Positions 60,096-64,000 of a stretch of 64,000 nt of DNA are shown one piece after another; the stretch's first letter is position 1; every line of letters begins with the position of its first letter. Below the pieces are notes generated by a model that worked only from the letters and a program-made list of their open reading frames with translations, ran no database searches and was not told the DNA's origin. Made by a program: the position numbers and the translations under genes. Source of the DNA: Alphaproteobacteria bacterium (GTDB lineage: Bacteria; Pseudomonadota; Alphaproteobacteria; Thalassobaculales; Thalassobaculaceae); contig JAJEAR010000005.1 of NCBI GenBank assembly GCA_022822665.1, forward strand, positions 80,195 through 144,194, read 5' to 3'.

Positions 60096-62036
60096 GTGGC
60101 GGATTTCATTGTCAGCCTGTTGACGGGGTTGTCCAGCGCCGCCGCCATGTTCCTGGTCGCTTCGGGGTTGTCGATCATCTTCGGCGTCACCCGGATCGTG
60201 AACTTCGCGCACGGCTCGTTCTACATGCTGGGCGCCTACATCGGATATACGCTGGTCCAGGCGATCGGCTCCACGGCGGTCGGTTTCTGGGCCGCCGTCC
60301 TGATTGCCGCCGTCGCCGTCGGCGCGATCGGCGTGGTCATGGAGATCCTGCTGCTTCGCCGGATCTACAGGGCGCCGGAGCTCTTTCAACTGATCGCGAC
60401 CTTCGGGGTCATCCTGGTTATCCAGGACGTGACCCTGTGGGTCTGGGGGTCGGAGGACCTTGTCGGCCCCCAGGCACCCGGCCTCAAGGGCGCGGCTGAC
60501 ATCCTCGGCAAGCCGATTCCCGAATACGACCTGGCTTTGATCGCAATATCGCCGCTGGTGCTGGTCGGCTTGTGGGCGCTGTTCAAGCTGACGCGCTGGG
60601 GCACGCTGGTCCGGGCCGCGACGCAAGACCGGCAGATGGTGGCGGCGCTGGGCGTCAACCAGCGCTGGCTGTTTACAGGGGTCCTGTTTCTCGGCTCCGC
60701 TCTCGCCGGGCTGGGCGGCGCCGTTCAGATCCCCAAGGGCGGCGCCGACCTGCTGATGGATTTCAATATCCTCGCCGTCGCATTCGTCGTGGTCGTCGTG
60801 GGCGGCATGGGCAGCGTTTTCGGAGCCTTCTGGGCCGCGGTGCTGTTCGGCATCCTGCAGACCTTCGGCATCCAGATACTGCCCAACTCGACCCTGGTGC
60901 TGATGTTCCTGGTGATGGCCGTGGTCCTGATCTTCCGGCCGTGGGGGCTGCTCGGCATGCCGGAGACACTGGGCCAGGCGCATCCGGGTCCGCCCGAGCA
61001 GCCGCTGCGTCCGGCCCTGCCGCGGGTGCGCATATTGGGCGGCGCAGCCACGGCGCTGCTCCTCGCGCTTCCGGTCGCGCACCTCGTCCTCCCCCAACTG
61101 GTCGGCGCATTCACGCTGGTCCTGGTGATCGAGATCATGGTGTTTGTGCTGTTCGCGGCCGCGCTGCATTTCATCATGGGGCCGGGCGGGATGGTCAGCT
61201 TCGGCCACGCCGCATATTTCGGCGGCGGCGCGTATGCGGCAGCGCTCCTGGTGAAGTTTGCGGACGCGCCGTTCGAGATCGCATTCTGGGCCGCGCCGGT
61301 CGGCGCAGCGCTGCTCGCCTTCCTGTTCGGCTGGTTCTGCGTGCGCCTGAGCGGTGTCTATTTCGCGATGTTGACCCTCGCCTTCGCGCAGATCGCATGG
61401 GCCTTCGTGTTCCAGGACATGCCGGGCAGCGTGCTCAGGACCTTCGGGATCGCGGACGAGTTCGGCGCGCCGCTCAAGATAACCGGCGGTGACGACGGCC
61501 TGAACGACATATGGCCGTCCGCGTGGGCGGGCACGCGCATCGCCTACTACTACATCGCTGTGGGGCTCAGCGTAGCCGCGCTCTGGATCATGCGGCGATT
61601 CCTGTATGCGCCGTTCGGCTATACCTTGCGCGCCGGGCGCGACTCGCCGCTGCGGGCCGCCGCGATCGGGATCGATCTCACGCGCCATCGCTGGCTGGCC
61701 TTTGCGCTTTCCGGCGCGTTCACGGGCCTTGCCGGCGCCCTGTTCCTGTTTTCGAAGGGCAGCGTCTTTCCGACCACCCTGGAAATCGCGCGCTCCTTCG
61801 ACGCCCTGTTGATGGTGCTGCTCGGCGGCGTGCAGTCGCTGTTCGGTCCGATTTTCGGCGCCGCCGCCCTGACCTGGCTCAACGATCTCTTCAGCGTCCT
61901 CAGCTACTGGCGGTTCCTGCTCGGGGTGACCATCATCGCCTTGGTGCTGCTGCTGCCCCAGGGGATCGTCGGTTTCGCCGGCACGCGGCTGGGCCGGCGC
62001 CTCCGGCTGGCGCGGCCAGAGGAAATTACGGCATGA
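60096..62036 (+). CDS. Fused LivH-LivM branched-chain-type ABC permease
   Basis: 646 residues from GTG 60096, twice the size of one permease. The first half is LivH-like (GVTRIVNFAHGSFYMLGAY, ATFGVILVIQDVTLWVWG, VVVVVGGMGSVFGAFWAAVLFGI). After a Pro-rich linker near residue 310 comes the LivM-like half (HFIMGPGGMVSFGHAAYFGGGAY, LRAAAIGIDLTRHRWLAFALSG, VLLGGVQSLFGPIFGAAAL). About 16 membrane segments in total. Fusion removes the need for subunit balance. ATGA overlap with the next gene. Confidence 0.93.
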   Translation: MADFIVSLLTGLSSAAAMFLVASGLSIIFGVTRIVNFAHGSFYMLGAYIGYTLVQAIGSTAVGFWAAVLIAAVAVGAIGVVMEILLLRRIYRAPELFQLIATFGVILVIQDVTLWVWGSEDLVGPQAPGLKGAADILGKPIPEYDLALIAISPLVLVGLWALFKLTRWGTLVRAATQDRQMVAALGVNQRWLFTGVLFLGSALAGLGGAVQIPKGGADLLMDFNILAVAFVVVVVGGMGSVFGAFWAAVLFGILQTFGIQILPNSTLVLMFLVMAVVLIFRPWGLLGMPETLGQAHPGPPEQPLRPALPRVRILGGAATALLLALPVAHLVLPQLVGAFTLVLVIEIMVFVLFAAALHFIMGPGGMVSFGHAAYFGGGAYAAALLVKFADAPFEIAFWAAPVGAALLAFLFGWFCVRLSGVYFAMLTLAFAQIAWAFVFQDMPGSVLRTFGIADEFGAPLKITGGDDGLNDIWPSAWAGTRIAYYYIAVGLSVAALWIMRRFLYAPFGYTLRAGRDSPLRAAAIGIDLTRHRWLAFALSGAFTGLAGALFLFSKGSVFPTTLEIARSFDALLMVLLGGVQSLFGPIFGAAALTWLNDLFSVLSYWRFLLGVTIIALVLLLPQGIVGFAGTRLGRRLRLARPEEITA

Positions 62037-62821
62037 GCGGGGCGCCGCATGAGCGCGTGCCGGTGCTTGAGGTCGAATCCCTGAGCAGGTCGTTCGGCGG
62101 GGTGCGGGCGGTGGACCGGGTTTCGTTCACGCTTTTCTCGAACGAACTCCTGGCCATGATAGGACCCAACGGCGCGGGCAAGACCACCTGTTTCAACATG
62201 GTGAACGGCCAGCTCCGGCCCGATGCCGGCGCGGTGCGGCTCAACGGTCGAAGCATCCTGGGCCTGCCGCCCCGGTCCATCTGGCGGCTCGGCGTCGGAC
62301 GGACCTTTCAGATCACGGCGACCTTCGCTTCGATGACCGTGCGCGAGAACGTGCAGATGGCCCTGGTGAGCCACTACCGCCGATCGCGGGCCTTGTGGCG
62401 GCCGGCGAGGGACCATTACTTCGACGAGGCGATGGCGCTGCTGGAGCGTGTCGGGATGGACCGGCAATATGACAGGGCGTGCGGGGTGCTGGCCTATGGC
62501 GACCTCAAGCGGGTCGAGCTTGCGGTCGCGCTGGCCAACGAACCCGGACTGCTGCTCATGGACGAACCGACCGCCGGCATGGCGCCCAGGGAACGCATGG
62601 AGCTGATGCAACTCACCACCGGGATCGTGCGCGAACGGAACATCGGCGTTCTCTTCACCGAGCACGACATGGATGTGGTCTTTGCCCATGCCGACCGCAT
62701 CATGGTGCTGGATCGGGGACAGTTGATCTCCGAGGGCACGCCGATGGCGGTGCGCTCGGACAGGAAAGTCCAGGAGATCTACCTGGGCGGCAGCGCCGTC
62801 CATGACGGCGGACCGGCATGA
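62033..62821 (+). CDS. livG: LivG-type ABC ATPase
   Basis: 262 residues. FGGVRAVDRVSF, Walker A IGPNGAGKTTCFNMVNG, QxG-like RTFQITATFASMTV, Walker B LLLMDEPTAGM and switch His in LFTEHDMDVV; signature reads VLAYGDLKRVELAVALA, a YGD variant as in many LivG proteins. Works with the fused permease and LivF. Overlaps neighbours as ATGA at both ends. Confidence 0.93.
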   Translation: MSGAPHERVPVLEVESLSRSFGGVRAVDRVSFTLFSNELLAMIGPNGAGKTTCFNMVNGQLRPDAGAVRLNGRSILGLPPRSIWRLGVGRTFQITATFASMTVRENVQMALVSHYRRSRALWRPARDHYFDEAMALLERVGMDRQYDRACGVLAYGDLKRVELAVALANEPGLLLMDEPTAGMAPRERMELMQLTTGIVRERNIGVLFTEHDMDVVFAHADRIMVLDRGQLISEGTPMAVRSDRKVQEIYLGGSAVHDGGPA

Positions 62822-63543
62822 CCGCGCCAGCCGGCGCCCCGGTCCTCGGATTGACCGGTATCGACACCTTCTACGGCCGGGCGCAGATCCTGTCCGGGGT
62901 TTCGCTCGAGGTCCGTCGAGGCGAGGTCGTGGCGCTGCTCGGCCGCAACGGCGCGGGCAAGTCGACGACGATCAAGTCGATCATCGGCCTGGTTCGGCCT
63001 GCAGGGGGCGAGATCTCATTCGAGGGGAACGCGATACAGGGATTGGAGCCGTTCCAGATCAGCCGCCTCGGGCTTGGCTACGTGCCCGAGGACCGGCGGA
63101 TATTCACCGGTCTGACCGTCGCGGAGAACCTTGAGGTCGGCCGCCAGCCCCGGCGCGCAAATGCGCCGGAATGGAACCACGAGAAGCTCTTCGCCTTGTT
63201 TCCCAACCTCGCGGCGATGACTGGCCGGCTCGGCGGCCTGATGAGCGGAGGGGAGCAGCAGATGCTGACGATCGCGCGCACGCTGATGGGCAACCCGACG
63301 ACCATATTGCTCGACGAACCGTCCGAAGGTCTTGCCCCCGTCATCGTCGAGCAGGTGGCGAAGACCATCCTCGACCTGAAGGCGCAGGGCCTGTCGATCC
63401 TGCTCTCGGAACAAAACCTCCATTTGTCGACCCTCGTTTCGGATCGCGCCTACATCATCGAAAAGGGCAGCATCCGCTACGAGGGCCCGATGGCAGACCT
63501 CGCGGAGAATGAAGAAGTCCGTGGCGCTTATCTCATGGTCTGA
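62818..63543 (+). CDS. livF: LivF-type ABC ATPase
   Basis: 241 residues. IDTFYGRAQILSGVSLEVRRGEV, Walker A LGRNGAGKSTTIKSI, GYVPEDRRIFTGLTV (typical LivF), signature LMSGGEQQMLTIARTLMGNP, Walker B ILLDEPSEGLAPV and LSEQNLHLSTLVSDRAYIIEKG. Last ATPase of the transporter operon. Confidence 0.94.
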   Translation: MTAPAGAPVLGLTGIDTFYGRAQILSGVSLEVRRGEVVALLGRNGAGKSTTIKSIIGLVRPAGGEISFEGNAIQGLEPFQISRLGLGYVPEDRRIFTGLTVAENLEVGRQPRRANAPEWNHEKLFALFPNLAAMTGRLGGLMSGGEQQMLTIARTLMGNPTTILLDEPSEGLAPVIVEQVAKTILDLKAQGLSILLSEQNLHLSTLVSDRAYIIEKGSIRYEGPMADLAENEEVRGAYLMV

Positions 63544-63613
63544 AACGTGTGGACCGGTCCGTCCGACCTGCCCCCGTTGACCGGTCCAAGTCGAATATTG
63601 TTGCATTGCGGGT

Positions 63614-63640
63614 TTCCCGGCCAAGCTGGGTGGCCGGGAA
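63614..63640 (+). terminator. Strong stem-loop after livF
   Basis: TTCCCGGCCA (63614-63623) and TGGCCGGGAA (63631-63640): perfect 10-bp stem, 7-nt loop, 70 bp after the livF stop and 144 bp before the nitroreductase. It lacks a T-tract, so it could be a factor-assisted terminator or a stabilising hairpin. The rest of the 63544-63784 gap has no gene I trust. Confidence 0.4.
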
Positions 63641-63784
63641 CGGTTGCCGGCGACCAGCAGAGGGAAAGGCGAACTCCGAAGCCGTCGGCCAGGCTGTGGC
63701 CCGGCTCATGCCCTTGCGCCTTGACGCGGGCGGCGAACGGGCGACTGTCACGGCTCCGCTCCGCCGCCTCCAGGGACGCACGCC

Positions 63785-64000
63785 ATGAACGAACCCGCCT
63801 TCATACCGCTGCCCGGCTACCGGGAATATCCCGAAGACGAGATGATGCGACGGGCGCGCGACTTCCACGAGGAGCTGAAGCGCCGGCGCACGGTGCGGGA
63901 CTTCTCCAGCCGCCCCGTGCCGCGCGCGGTCATCGACGACTGCCTGCGGGCCGCAACGACCGCGCCGAGCGGGGCGAACCTCCAGCCCTGGCATTTCACC
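63785..64000 (+). CDS. Nitroreductase family protein, 3' end outside window
   Basis: The first 72 residues are visible. [50 protein letters not shown] carries the FMN-binding RRTVRxF and APSGxNxQPW motifs of the family (BluB/iodotyrosine-deiodinase-like arrangement by its N-terminal extension). FMN-dependent NAD(P)H oxidoreductase; in this context perhaps part of substrate reduction or flavin supply. Cut by the right window edge. Confidence 0.88.
   Translation, partial: MNEPAFIPLPGYREYPEDEMMRRARDFHEELKRRRTVRDFSSRPVPRAVIDDCLRAATTAPSGANLQPWHFT

Noticed and set aside
59964..61688. A 574-residue minus-strand frame opposite the LivHM permease
   Set aside because: Antisense to a clearly recognised membrane protein; charged, repetitive composition.
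63549..63788. A 79-residue plus-strand frame whose stop overlaps the nitroreductase start
   Set aside because: It contains the 63614-63640 hairpin, and its composition is not protein-like despite the suggestive overlap.
1..64000. tRNA, rRNA, riboswitch, CRISPR array or intact insertion sequence
   Set aside because: None recognised by eye on either strand; a covariance-model and IS search was not possible here.

Overview
The window is GC-rich, gene-dense DNA, apart from a few AT-rich operator regions. Short operons with ATGA overlaps, the phnGHIJKLM-N / phnCDEE layout, rhizobial-type asparaginase, tripartite tricarboxylate (TTT) transporters and many ABC uptake systems suggest a metabolically versatile alphaproteobacterium (inference; there is no rRNA in the window). 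I saw no tRNA, rRNA, CRISPR array or intact transposase, but I could not run a covariance-model scan.

Layout. 1-2409 (minus): fmt (cut by the window edge), def and an L-asparaginase II type gene. 2502-6823 (plus): an outer-membrane beta-barrel protein, then a MmgE/PrpD - MaoC - acyl-CoA dehydrogenase operon. 6998-13855 (plus): a C-P lyase operon phnGHIJKLM, a PhnZ-like HD-domain gene and phnN, preceded by a Pho-box-like direct repeat. It converges on the phosphonate importer phnC-phnD-phnE1-phnE2 (17911-13827, minus). Together these import phosphonates, attach them to ribose, break the C-P bond and process the ribosyl product.

17.98-27.8 kb looks like an accessory region. Two diverged direct repeats bracket a dipeptidase, a methyltransferase and a broken gene. 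Next comes an NrtR-like Nudix regulator divergent from an ARPP-1 gene and an ADP-ribosylglycohydrolase, with two matching 17-bp inverted repeats between them. Last is an AlbA_2/HATPase (Schlafen-like) protein, with a small ORF, divergent from a GSU2403-family nucleotidyltransferase across a 31-bp palindrome. The NrtR/ARPP-1/ARG and AlbA_2/nucleotidyltransferase modules are the best candidates for little-described systems.

27.8-37.1 kb: a sulfatase and carbohydrate-type ABC transporter (minus) divergent from its ATPase, a bicupin, a LacI regulator and a MetE-like methyltransferase, with a LacI-type palindrome between them. 37.7-47.1 kb (minus): TctC-TctB-TctA transporter, class IV aminotransferase, hydantoinase/oxoprolinase HyuB and HyuA, and a TPP enzyme, with a divergent LysR gene. 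48.3-52.7 kb: a decayed metallophosphatase, a Zn-ribbon OB-fold protein plus SCP2-type thiolase pair, an acyl-CoA synthetase and a TetR regulator. 52.97-64 kb (plus): a likely single catabolic operon of acyl-CoA synthetase, alpha/beta hydrolase, LLM-class flavin monooxygenase, SDR, amidase and a complete branched-chain-amino-acid-type ABC transporter with a fused LivH-LivM permease, followed by a nitroreductase cut by the right edge.
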